Shown piece by piece: positions 26,839 to 34,561 of a stretch of DNA of 64,000 bases. A model generated the notes under the pieces. It saw only the letters and a list, made by a program, of their open reading frames with translations, was not told the origin of the DNA and made no database searches. Source of the stretch: DASRQK01 sp964401685 (lineage in GTDB: Bacteria > Bacteroidota > Bacteroidia > Sphingobacteriales > Sphingobacteriaceae); the NCBI GenBank assembly GCA_964401685.1, contig CAYNZH010000002.1, positions 45,060 to 109,059 on the forward strand. The letters are read 5' to 3'. Numbering within the stretch: position 1 is the stretch's first letter; each line of letters begins with the position of its first letter. A program made the translations under genes and the position numbers.

Positions 26839-28236
26839 ATGAAACCTAGTTTAGCTAAAGGAACGCGTGATTTTTCACCTCAGGATATGGTGAAAAGGAA
26901 TTATATATTTGATGTACTGAAATCTGTATTCCGTAAGTATGGTTACCAGGAAATTCAGACCCCCACCTTTGAAAACCTTCAGACGTTGACAGGGAAGTAT
27001 GGAGATGAGGGCGATCAGCTGATATTCAAGATCATAAATTCGGGCGATTACCTCGCGAAAGCACCTGCGGACCTCCTTGAGGACCGTGCCTCAGCCAAGC
27101 TGATCCCGCATATCGCGGAAAAGGCACTCAGATACGACTTAACCGTCCCGTTTGCGAGATTCGTGGTCATGAACCAGCATAAATTGACCTGGCCTTTCAA
27201 ACGCTTTCAGATTCAGCCCGTCTGGCGTGCAGATCGCCCGCAAAGAGGCAGATACAGAGAGTTTTACCAATGTGACGTAGACGTGGTCGGGACTGCGAGC
27301 CTACTTAACGAAGCGGAATTTATACAGATATACCACGAAGGATTTAAGGAGCTTGGTTTCAAGGATTTTACCATCAAGATCAACAATCGAAAAATTTTGA
27401 CTGGAATTGCCGATCTGTTGGGCAAACCAGAGTTGATCATTGATATGACGATCGCCATTGATAAGCTGGATAAGATCGGTGTAGAAGGCGTTGAAAAAGA
27501 GCTGAAAGAAAGAGGCTTTGCCGATGGTGATTTGACAAAACTGCAGCCTTTGTTTGCAATGAAAGGCTCCAATTCAGAGAAATTTACTCTCTTGGAGTCT
27601 ATGCTCGAGAAGTCAGAAGCGGGACGCCAGGGGATTGCCGAGTTGAGGCAAGTGTTCGCTTATGTGGAAAAATTGACAGGAGATTCGAGTCTTGTCGAAA
27701 ACTTCGTGGAGTTTGATTTGACTTTAGCTCGGGGCTTGAACTATTATACGGGTTGTATTTACGAAGTGAAAACCAACGAAGTCGCGATGGGGAGCATAGG
27801 CGGTGGCGGTCGCTACGATGACCTTACGGGCATGTTTGGACTGAAGAATTTGACCGGTGTGGGTATTTCATTTGGCGCAGATCGTATTTATGACGTAATG
27901 GAAGAATTGGGACTTTTTCCAGAGACAAAAGACGCCACAACCCAGGTTTTAATTACCAATTTTGACGAAAGGGCCGAAGAATATGCCTTGCCAATTTTGG
28001 ACAGACTGAGGAAAGCCGGAATTTCCACCGAACTTTACCCGGAAAAAGCAAAACTAAAGCGTCAGCTCGCTTATGCAGATGCGAAAAAAATTCCCTACGT
28101 CATATTGATCGGTGAAAACGAAATTCAAGAGCAGCAACTCTCTGTGAAAAACATGGAAAGCGGGCATCAAAATACAAGTTCTGAAGAAGCAGTAATTTCA
28201 TTTCTGATCAGTGAAATAAAAACGACTAACGTATGA
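26839..28236 (+). CDS. hisS: Histidine--tRNA ligase
   Basis: Class II aminoacyl-tRNA synthetase charging tRNA-His. Visible: LAKGTRDFSPQDMVKR, motif 1 region PTFENLQTL, motif 2 FKRFQIQPVWRADRPQRGRY with REFYQCDVDVVG, the His-specific ARGLNYYTGCIYEV, and motif 3 GGGGRYDDL ... GVGISFGADRI. The C-terminal anticodon-binding domain (QVLITNFDE to the end) is present. At 465 residues it is of normal length for Bacteroidota HisS. Its TGA overlaps the ATG of pgk by four bases (ATGA), indicating translational coupling. Confidence 0.97.
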   Translation: MKPSLAKGTRDFSPQDMVKRNYIFDVLKSVFRKYGYQEIQTPTFENLQTLTGKYGDEGDQLIFKIINSGDYLAKAPADLLEDRASAKLIPHIAEKALRYDLTVPFARFVVMNQHKLTWPFKRFQIQPVWRADRPQRGRYREFYQCDVDVVGTASLLNEAEFIQIYHEGFKELGFKDFTIKINNRKILTGIADLLGKPELIIDMTIAIDKLDKIGVEGVEKELKERGFADGDLTKLQPLFAMKGSNSEKFTLLESMLEKSEAGRQGIAELRQVFAYVEKLTGDSSLVENFVEFDLTLARGLNYYTGCIYEVKTNEVAMGSIGGGGRYDDLTGMFGLKNLTGVGISFGADRIYDVMEELGLFPETKDATTQVLITNFDERAEEYALPILDRLRKAGISTELYPEKAKLKRQLAYADAKKIPYVILIGENEIQEQQLSVKNMESGHQNTSSEEAVISFLISEIKTTNV

Positions 28237-29426
28237 AAGCAATAAACATCACGAATTTTTCCGGAAAAAAAGTACTCGTGCGCGTGGATTTTAATGTTCC
28301 TCTGGACGACAAATTTCAGATCACGGATGACAACCGCTTGCAAGGTGCGCTTCCAAGTATACAGAAATTGCTCAGCGACGGAGCATCGGTGATTCTCATG
28401 TCGCATTTGGGTCGTCCAAAAGGACAGAAGTCTGAAAAATACTCCCTAAAGCACTTGATTCCTTACTTGAATAAAGCATTGGAGAGGACAGTGAAGTTTG
28501 CGGGAGACTGCATAGGCGAGGAGGCGGCAACTCAGGTTCAGTCACTGCAACCCGGTGATGTCTTGCTGCTGGAAAATCTTAGATTCCACCCGGAAGAAGA
28601 GGCAGGCAATGTGGATTTTGCTCAGCAACTTGCAAGATGGGGGGACGTCTACGTCAATGACGCCTTCGGTACCGCACATAGAGCGCACGCGTCTACCTCG
28701 GTGATCGCGCAGTTTTTCCCTGAGCACAAATATGTCGGTTTTCTAATGGCAGAGGAAATAGAAAATGCCGAGAAAATCATGAAGAAGGCTGAAAAACCCT
28801 TTACCGCGATAATGGGCGGAGCCAAGGTTTCAGATAAAATCGAGCTCATAGAGGCATTGCTCGACCGAGTCGATAATTTGATCATCGGTGGGGGCATGGC
28901 CTATACCTTTATCAAGGCTCAGGGCGGGAAAATCGGTAATTCACTCGTTGAGGAAGATAAGTTGGATCTGGCTTTAGCATTGATAGAGAAAGCTGAGCTA
29001 AAAAACGTGAATTTATATCTGCCAACTGACGCTCGGATCGCAGACAGATTTGCGGATGATTCACCGTTTTATGATGGGCCAAACGATGAAATTCCCGATG
29101 GAAAGATGGGCTTGGACATAGGTCCGGAGTCTGAGGCTAGATTTGCCCGTGTCATCAAGGCATCTAAAACGATTTTGTGGAACGGTCCGATGGGGGTGTT
29201 CGAAATGCGCTCCTTTGCGAAAGGAACAAAAGCCGTTGCCGGAGCGATCGTGGCTGCTACCGAAAAGGGTGCTTTTTCGCTGATAGGCGGAGGAGACTCA
29301 GCCGCAGCGATCAACCAGTTGGGTATGGCGGCTCACGTCAGCTACGTAAGCACAGGAGGAGGCGCACTTCTAGAATACATGGAGGGCAAAACCTTGCCCG
29401 GTGTGCGCGCAATCCTGGAAAACTAA
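28233..29426 (+). CDS. pgk: Phosphoglycerate kinase
   Basis: Glycolytic ATP-forming kinase of 397 residues. The N-terminal substrate signature KVLVRVDFNVPLDD, the arginine cluster (TDDNRLQGALPSI, MSHLGRPKG, LENLRFHPEE), GTAHRAHAS and the nucleotide site IMGGAKVSDKI, LIIGGGMAYTF, LWNGPMGVFEM, SLIGGGDSAAAI and STGGGALLEYMEG are all intact. It starts inside the stop codon of hisS and converges on pgi: its TAA and the pgi TAG overlap by two shared bases at 29424-29425. Confidence 0.98.
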   Translation: MKAINITNFSGKKVLVRVDFNVPLDDKFQITDDNRLQGALPSIQKLLSDGASVILMSHLGRPKGQKSEKYSLKHLIPYLNKALERTVKFAGDCIGEEAATQVQSLQPGDVLLLENLRFHPEEEAGNVDFAQQLARWGDVYVNDAFGTAHRAHASTSVIAQFFPEHKYVGFLMAEEIENAEKIMKKAEKPFTAIMGGAKVSDKIELIEALLDRVDNLIIGGGMAYTFIKAQGGKIGNSLVEEDKLDLALALIEKAELKNVNLYLPTDARIADRFADDSPFYDGPNDEIPDGKMGLDIGPESEARFARVIKASKTILWNGPMGVFEMRSFAKGTKAVAGAIVAATEKGAFSLIGGGDSAAAINQLGMAAHVSYVSTGGGALLEYMEGKTLPGVRAILEN

Positions 29427-31048
29427 GCTCTCCAGCGTTTATACGCATTGATCAAACCGTTGGTAGACGAATCATGGGTGTCAATTTCCCCAGAACTTTT
29501 CAGCTCAGGTAAAATGGATTTTGCCAGTTTTTTGCCGAGTTCGACGCCCCATTGGTCGAAGCTGTAAATATTCCAGATCACGCCCTGCACAAAGATTTTG
29601 TGTTCATAAAGCGCGATGAGTTTCCCCAATTGATAGGGCGTCAGTCTATCAAATAGAAAAGTATTAGACGGACGGTTTCCCTCGAATTTTTGATGCGGAG
29701 GTAGGTTGTCGCTTTCCCGTTGCTGGTCTCGGTTGCCGTTCATCAAGGCCTCGCTCTGGGCGAAAAAGTTTGCCAGCAAAATGTCCTGATGCCCTGCATT
29801 CCGGCCCGGACCCTCAGGATTGGCCGCAAAGCCGATAAAATCGACAGGAATCATTTTGGTTCCTTGGTGCAGGAGTTGGAAAAACGCATGTTGGCTATTG
29901 GTCCCCGGTTCGCCCCATATCACCGGTCCAGTCTGGTAGCCAATGTTATTGCCTTGTTGGTCCACGGATTTGCCGTTGCTTTCCATGTCGCATTGTTGCA
30001 AATAAGCAGGAAACCGATGCAAGTACTGGGAGTAAGGAATGATAGCTTGTGTCTCACATTCAAAAAAATTGTTGTGCCAGATACCGAGCAAAGCCATGAG
30101 CACCGGGATGTTCTCCTCGAATGCAGTATGCCGAAAATGCTGATCCGCTGCGTAGGCGCCTTCGAGCAAGGCTTGATAGTTATCGTAACCCACACTAAGC
30201 ATAATCGACAGACCTATCGCTCCCCATAGCGAGTATCTTCCTCCGACCCAATCCCAAAACTCAAACATGTTTTCTTGGTCTATGCCAAACTTCTTGACTT
30301 CCTGCAGATTGGTGGAAATGGCTGCAAAATGCGCTGCTATTGTGTTGTCGCCGGCGCCGGTCTGTTCGAGAAACCAGTTTCGGGCCGAATAGGCGTTGGT
30401 CATTGTCTCCTGCGTGGTAAAGGTTTTGGAGGCGACGAGGAACAACGTTGTTTCGGGGTTCAGCTGTTTTAGGGTTTCAGCTAGATGAGCGGCATCTACA
30501 TTGGAGACAAAGTACAGATTTAAATGGTTTCGGTATGCTTTTAGGGCCTCGGTCACCATATAGGGTCCCAGATCCGACCCTCCGATGCCTATGTTAACCA
30601 CGCTTTCGATGGGTTTTCCTGTAAAACCCTTCCAGCCCCCGCTGATAACGGCGTCTGAAAACAATTTCATTTTTCCTTTGACTTTGTTTATCTGAGGCAT
30701 CAAGTCCTGATCGTCCACCCAAAAACCTGCAGGATCCTGGTTTCTCAAAGCCACATGCAGAACCGAACGGTCTTCCGTCACATTGATTTTCTTCCCTTGG
30801 AACATGGCCTCTATTCTGTCCTGAAGCCCGCTCTCCCGAGCTAGATCCAATAGCAGTTTCTTCCCTTTTTCGTCAAGATGATTCTTTGAATAATCAAAAA
30901 GCAACCCGTCCCAAGTGATACTGAATTTTTTGAATCGCTCAGGATCTTCTGAGAAATAGGAGGTCAAATGCCGTTTTCTAGCGTCCTGGAAGTAGTTTTC
31001 CAAATGTGAACGAACGTTCGTTCGTATGAAATGATTGTTCGAAAGCAT
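29423..31048 (-). CDS. pgi: Glucose-6-phosphate isomerase
   Basis: Interconverts glucose 6-phosphate and fructose 6-phosphate. Family signatures are visible: ESVVNIGIGGSDLGPYMV, LFLVASKTFTTQETMTNA, FEFWDWVGGRYSLWGAIGLS, the catalytic MESNGKSVDQQGN and GEPGTNSQHAFFQLLHQG, and FDQWGVELGKKLA. Length is about 541 residues. I prefer the ATG at 31048; a TTG at 31057 would add only three residues. The N-terminal 15 residues are encoded across a perfect palindrome (31008-31023), and a TTG at 31003 just inside it is a possible alternative start. It follows the orphan ABC ATPase gene. Confidence 0.94.
   Translation of the reverse strand: MLSNNHFIRTNVRSHLENYFQDARKRHLTSYFSEDPERFKKFSITWDGLLFDYSKNHLDEKGKKLLLDLARESGLQDRIEAMFQGKKINVTEDRSVLHVALRNQDPAGFWVDDQDLMPQINKVKGKMKLFSDAVISGGWKGFTGKPIESVVNIGIGGSDLGPYMVTEALKAYRNHLNLYFVSNVDAAHLAETLKQLNPETTLFLVASKTFTTQETMTNAYSARNWFLEQTGAGDNTIAAHFAAISTNLQEVKKFGIDQENMFEFWDWVGGRYSLWGAIGLSIMLSVGYDNYQALLEGAYAADQHFRHTAFEENIPVLMALLGIWHNNFFECETQAIIPYSQYLHRFPAYLQQCDMESNGKSVDQQGNNIGYQTGPVIWGEPGTNSQHAFFQLLHQGTKMIPVDFIGFAANPEGPGRNAGHQDILLANFFAQSEALMNGNRDQQRESDNLPPHQKFEGNRPSNTFLFDRLTPYQLGKLIALYEHKIFVQGVIWNIYSFDQWGVELGKKLAKSILPELKSSGEIDTHDSSTNGLINAYKRWRA
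31008..31023. repeat. Palindromic repeat copy 1, GAACGAACGTTCGTTC
   Basis: Perfect 16-bp palindrome in the first codons of pgi. The 20 bases TGAACGAACGTTCGTTCGTA at 31007-31026 recur exactly, in opposite orientation, at 53127-53146. A third related palindrome lies at 53092-53115. This could be a dimeric repressor site or a small dispersed repeat. Confidence 0.85.
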
Positions 31049-31067
31049 ATTTTGCAATATGCAAAAA

Positions 31068-32063
31068 TTATTCCAGCATCTGCCAGCAGTTCAGAATCTC
31101 TATGCCCACGGATTCGCCGGCCCGCAAAACGCCAGTCTGATAGTGCTGCACCTTGAGGCTCAAAACTCCATTGGTGATTTCCACTTCCTCGTATGGTCCT
31201 TTGAAGGAAAGCCGGGTCACCTTGAAATCTCCGCCCTTGTGGGTTATTTTTAGTTGATGCAGATGTATCCCCACCCAGGGAAGCTTGTCATCGCCGACAG
31301 GGAGATTCAGTTTTCTGGCGTCAGCGAGAGACAAAATATTTGCGCGCGTCAATAAGTTGGTCGTATATCTATTTGGTGGCCGTTCAAACAGTTTTCTGGG
31401 ACTACCCGCCGCAACTGCATGTCCCTTCTTCAAAACAATGAGATGGTCGGCCAGAGCCATGACCTCCGACGGGTCGTGGGAGACAAGCACAACCGTCAGA
31501 CCTGAATTGTCGACAATACGACGTAAATCCTCCTGAAGGCTTTCCCGAAAGGAGGCATCGATCTGGTTGAAAGGCTCGTCCATCAGCAAGACTTCGGGAG
31601 CACTGATCAAGGCTCTCGCAATGGCCACTCTTTGCTTTTCTCCGCCGCTCAGGTCGACGATTCGCTTTGCTGCAAGCCGCTGGATTTTTAGTTTCTCTAA
31701 AATTTCCTCTGTAAGATGTTGTTTCGCAGTTAAATCGGCGTTGGAAAGCTCGCCGGAAACATTGTCCCAGACGGTGGCATAGGGGTTCAAGTCGTCAAAA
31801 TTCTGAGTGACCATCCTCATCTTTGGATGTCCCGGAATCAGCTTTTCATGTGGACCCAAGACACGCTCCCGCTTGTAGAATACGGCCCCCTTGTCCACTT
31901 TTAACAAGCCAAAGATGATCCTCAGAAGTGTACTCTTGCCGCTTCCACTTTCGCCGATGATCGCCGTAATCTGCGCCGCCCTTATTTGAGCGTTGATCCG
32001 ACTGACCGCGTTGATGGCAGTTTTTTGATCAAACTGAAAGGAGACGTCGTGTAATTCTATCAT
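31068..32063 (-). CDS. ABC transporter ATP-binding protein (orphan)
   Basis: ATPase of 331 residues with Walker A GESGSGKSTLLR, Q-loop MVTQNFDDLNPYATV, signature LSGGEKQRVAIARAL, Walker B EVLLMDEPFNQID and H-loop LVSHDPSEVMALAD. The C-terminal 100 residues (from about 230) resemble a TOBE-like regulatory extension, as in iron, molybdate or polyamine importers. No permease or binding protein gene is adjacent, so the substrate cannot be assigned. A perfect -7 box (TACATTTG) lies 13 bases before the ATG, inside an inverted repeat that also covers the start codon. Confidence 0.88.
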   Translation of the reverse strand: MIELHDVSFQFDQKTAINAVSRINAQIRAAQITAIIGESGSGKSTLLRIIFGLLKVDKGAVFYKRERVLGPHEKLIPGHPKMRMVTQNFDDLNPYATVWDNVSGELSNADLTAKQHLTEEILEKLKIQRLAAKRIVDLSGGEKQRVAIARALISAPEVLLMDEPFNQIDASFRESLQEDLRRIVDNSGLTVVLVSHDPSEVMALADHLIVLKKGHAVAAGSPRKLFERPPNRYTTNLLTRANILSLADARKLNLPVGDDKLPWVGIHLHQLKITHKGGDFKVTRLSFKGPYEEVEITNGVLSLKVQHYQTGVLRAGESVGIEILNCWQMLE

Positions 32064-32099
32064 GGCTTTTCTTCGTCAAATGTACGAAAAAAAGCCATG
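32061..32099. promoter_or_regulatory. Inverted repeat spanning start codon and -7 box (32077-32084) of the ABC ATPase gene
   Basis: Arms 32061-32076 and 32084-32099 pair at 15 of 16 positions around a 7-base loop. On the minus strand the right arm comes 20 bases after the stop of the outer-membrane barrel gene and the left arm ends in the ABC ATG. The -7 box TACATTTG occupies the loop and its edge. It could act as an operator, as a terminator of the upstream operon, or as an RNA structure hiding the ATG in read-through mRNA. Confidence 0.7.
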
Positions 32100-32118
32100 G
32101 AACAGTGATATCAACTCC

Positions 32119-33015
32119 CTAGAGCAAAAAGGTCAGGCCAAAGGAGAAGTTTTGCAACTCTGAACCTGCCGGAGCACCATTGAACATGTCGTTGACGTAG
32201 TACTTCCCATAGATTCCTATTCCCCCCACGCCAAATCTTGCAAATGCTCCGTATTGGAAAGGCGCATAGCCATAGTCACCTTTTTCCTTTACTTTTTTGC
32301 CATCCACATCTTTGTATCGTTGTGTTCCTTTCATGAGGAATCCGGCGATTGGCCCAAATGCAACCTTCGTTCGACCCCAGGCACTATTATGGTCGCCTCT
32401 GAATTCGAATGTCAACGGGACACGCAGGTAGGTCGAAGTCAATCGGTTTTTCTTCAGAGGGTCTGCGCTGACAACATAGTCCTCGTAGGGTGTGCCGTCG
32501 GATGAGAAATCAATACTTTGATTAAGACGAATATAATTCCATTCAAACCCACCAGCCGCATAAACCCGGAAATGATTGTTGACCTTGTAGCCGACCTTGA
32601 GAACGTCAAAGCCAAAGTTTACGGTCTTAGCGGGACGATAATTTAACACATCATTCGGAGCGGTCAGATTAAAATCGCCATTGTTGATCGGTTTCGAGAG
32701 GCCTAAATCCATATTTGCAAACACGATTCCGAAGATAGGGCGTGAAACAGACCGCGAGCTATAGTTTTTTTTGTCAGATTCACGGTGGATTTTCTCACTT
32801 TTGTCGCTTCTTTCCAATGAGATAATGGCATTGTCTTCGCCAGGAAAATGTATTCGGACTGTCTTTTTCTCACCCGTTTTGATGTCCTCCATAATTACCG
32901 TGTCAACGTTTTTCACCGTATCTCTCACCATACCTTCCTGGAAATCCTGAGAAAATGTTGGTAGAGCACAGATTGCAAGCGTGGCAAGGACTCCAATTGA
33001 TTTAAGTGTGTTCAT
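32119..33015 (-). CDS. Outer-membrane beta-barrel family protein
   Basis: A 298-residue exported protein with signal peptide MNTLKSIGVLATLAICALPTF. Residues 24-95 are polar and acidic. The remainder alternates aromatic and hydrophobic residues and contains FGFDVLKVGYKVN, VYAAGGFEWNYIRL, STYLRVPLTFEF, VAFGPIAGFLMKG and FARFGVGGIGIYGKY. It ends in ELQNFSFGLTFLL, a terminal beta-strand with final aromatic/hydrophobic pattern suited to BAM insertion. This is PorT/OmpW-like topology. It is the third gene of an ECF sigma / anti-sigma operon (19 bases after the anti-sigma stop). Ligand unknown. Confidence 0.8.
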   Translation of the reverse strand: MNTLKSIGVLATLAICALPTFSQDFQEGMVRDTVKNVDTVIMEDIKTGEKKTVRIHFPGEDNAIISLERSDKSEKIHRESDKKNYSSRSVSRPIFGIVFANMDLGLSKPINNGDFNLTAPNDVLNYRPAKTVNFGFDVLKVGYKVNNHFRVYAAGGFEWNYIRLNQSIDFSSDGTPYEDYVVSADPLKKNRLTSTYLRVPLTFEFRGDHNSAWGRTKVAFGPIAGFLMKGTQRYKDVDGKKVKEKGDYGYAPFQYGAFARFGVGGIGIYGKYYVNDMFNGAPAGSELQNFSFGLTFLL

Positions 33016-33034
33016 GATGCTATTGTTTTTATGT

Positions 33035-33518
33035 CTAGTTTCTGTTAAAATCGGTAAAATTGAAGGCTACTTTCAGAAAGCCTTCATCATCGGTACTAAA
33101 TTGGATGAATTTTTCCTCCCTTTTGTCGACCCGCGCAATCACAAAATTGAGCACATTGCTCACGCCAAAGGTCTCAGCCGTTTGTAAAGGTTTATCCNNN
33201 NNNNNNNNNNNNNNNNNNNNNNNNNNNNNNNNNNNNNNNNNNNNNNNNNNNNNNNNNNNNNNNNNNNNNNNNNNNNNNNNNNNNNNNNNNNNNNNNNACG
33301 GTCAAACACAACATGGCCGCAGCAGCTGCCCATCCAAAACTGCGTGAACGCCTGACGGGCAATACCTTTTCGGTCTCTCCGCTCTGCTCATCCTCGATGA
33401 GTGTTTCGGAAATATTTGCCCAAAGACGATCCGGAACCGGCCTAAGGTTTTGATTTTCTCCTGCTTCCAGTTTCTCTTTGATTTTTTGATCAAAGCTTTG
33501 CCAATGTTTATTCTCCAT
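33035..33518 (-). CDS. Probable anti-sigma factor (interrupted by sequence gap)
   Basis: The gene starts at the ATG at 33518, overlapping the last 11 bases of the ECF sigma gene. The first 73 residues (MENKHWQSFDQKIKEKLEAG ... RRSRSFGWAAAAAMLCLT) are a polar cytoplasmic part followed by the beginning of a membrane helix. Beyond the gap the minus strand encodes DKPLQTAETFGVSNVLNFVI and continues to a TAG at 33035-33037 (53 residues), a likely periplasmic tail. The two halves are in frame only if the missing length is a multiple of three, so 100 is not the true size. Overlap with the sigma gene and the single membrane segment point to an anti-sigma factor; sequence homology is weak. Confidence 0.72.
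33198..33297. other. Assembly gap of 100 N inside the anti-sigma-like gene
   Basis: Exactly 100 N. The reading frames on its two sides join only for a length divisible by three, showing that the N count is a placeholder. Confidence 0.97.
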
Positions 33519-34065
33519 AACTTACTCCCTCCATTTTTTTTATTCTTTTTTGCAGCCAGCTCCTCGCTCTCATCAACTGGGTCTTGGACGTGCTTTCGCT
33601 GATATTTAACATGTCTGCAATTTCCTTATGGGCAAACCCCTCCATAATATGCAGGTTAAATACGATCCTGTAACCCTCCGGTAGTTCCTGGACAAGACTG
33701 AGCAAATCTTCATAAGCCAGCTGATCAATCACTCCGCTTGAAACTGATGGCATCTCTTCCACCTGGGTAATGTCCAGAATGTCCCCGCCGCGCTGACGTT
33801 TTCTATACGTGCTTATCGCAATATTGACCATTACTCTGCGTATCCATCCCTCGAAGGAGCCCTCGCCTCGGAAACTGTCCATTTGCTGGAATACTTTGAT
33901 AAACCCAGCCTGCAGCATGTCCTCTGCTTCAAAAGTTGTTTTTGCATAGCGTAAGCACAAGCCCAGCATTTTAGAAGCCAACATCTTATAAAGCCTTTCC
34001 TGGGCTTCTTTTTTGCCTGCTTTGCAGCCTTGATATAGTGAATCTATAGTTATCTGTTGCTCCAC
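33508..34065 (-). CDS. ECF RNA polymerase sigma factor
   Basis: Sigma-70 family, ECF group, 185 residues. Region 2 reads GLCLRYAKTTFEAEDMLQAGFIKVFQQ and EGSFEGWIRRVMVNIAIS; region 4 reads LPEGYRIVFNLHIMEGFAHK followed by EIADMLNISESTSKTQLMRA, the helix-turn-helix for the -35 element. The start codon is GTG (GTG GAG CAA CAG). The gene overlaps a probable membrane anti-sigma gene, followed by an outer-membrane barrel, the standard layout for a cell-surface signalling unit. Its regulon is unknown. The region 34066-34131 upstream holds a 10-bp palindrome ACGGCGCCGT but no TAnnTTTG box. Confidence 0.92.
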   Translation of the reverse strand: MEQQITIDSLYQGCKAGKKEAQERLYKMLASKMLGLCLRYAKTTFEAEDMLQAGFIKVFQQMDSFRGEGSFEGWIRRVMVNIAISTYRKRQRGGDILDITQVEEMPSVSSGVIDQLAYEDLLSLVQELPEGYRIVFNLHIMEGFAHKEIADMLNISESTSKTQLMRARSWLQKRIKKMEGVSYGE

Positions 34066-34131
34066 GTATGCTTGTTCTTTATAGGTAAGACTTCACTAAC
34101 GCTAAAAAGGTTGCACGGCGCCGTAGATTTT

Positions 34132-34542
34132 TTAGGAAATTTGCAGAATGCGCTGTTGGTCGTCGCCCGGCTCCAGGTGGATGGAGATCGCATCCGGGGG
34201 CAACAGGGATTTGATTTTCTCTGGCCATTCTACCAGACAGTAATTTCCACTATAGAAATATTCCTCATACCCCAAGTCGAATGCTTCTCTTTCGGAATTT
34301 AGCCTGTAAAAATCAAAGTGGTAGACGGGACCGACCGGCGAATGGTATTCGTTTACAATCGAAAAAGTCGGACTGCTGGTGTTTTCTTCAACGCCAAGTT
34401 GCTGGCACAGGGTTTTGATAAGCGTGGTTTTACCCACACCCATTGGGCCGTAAAAGAGCAGCACCTTGCTCCCTTGTGTCTTTTTCAACAGGTGCTCTGC
34501 GGCCTGTGGCAAGTCAGCTAAAGTCCGAATAACCATCCTCAT
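34132..34542 (-). CDS. tsaE: tRNA threonylcarbamoyladenosine biosynthesis ATPase TsaE
   Basis: ATPase needed with TsaB and TsaD for t6A37 in tRNAs reading ANN codons. The 136 residues include P-loop YGPMGVGKTTLIKTLCQQLG, SPTFSIVNEY, the family motif HFDFYRL and YCLVEWPEKI. Its ATG has a perfect -7 box ending 4 bases upstream, so it appears to be transcribed from its own leaderless promoter inside the 19-base gap after porX. The porX-tsaE order is common in Bacteroidota. Confidence 0.96.
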   Translation of the reverse strand: MRMVIRTLADLPQAAEHLLKKTQGSKVLLFYGPMGVGKTTLIKTLCQQLGVEENTSSPTFSIVNEYHSPVGPVYHFDFYRLNSEREAFDLGYEEYFYSGNYCLVEWPEKIKSLLPPDAISIHLEPGDDQQRILQIS

Positions 34543-34546
34543 GGGA

Positions 34547-34554
34547 CAAAAGTA
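34547..34554 (-). promoter_or_regulatory. -7 element with leaderless spacing before tsaE
   Basis: Minus-strand TACTTTTG, then TCCC, then the tsaE ATG at 34542. It lies entirely in the gap between porX and tsaE. Confidence 0.62.
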
Positions 34555-34561
34555 CGGAATT

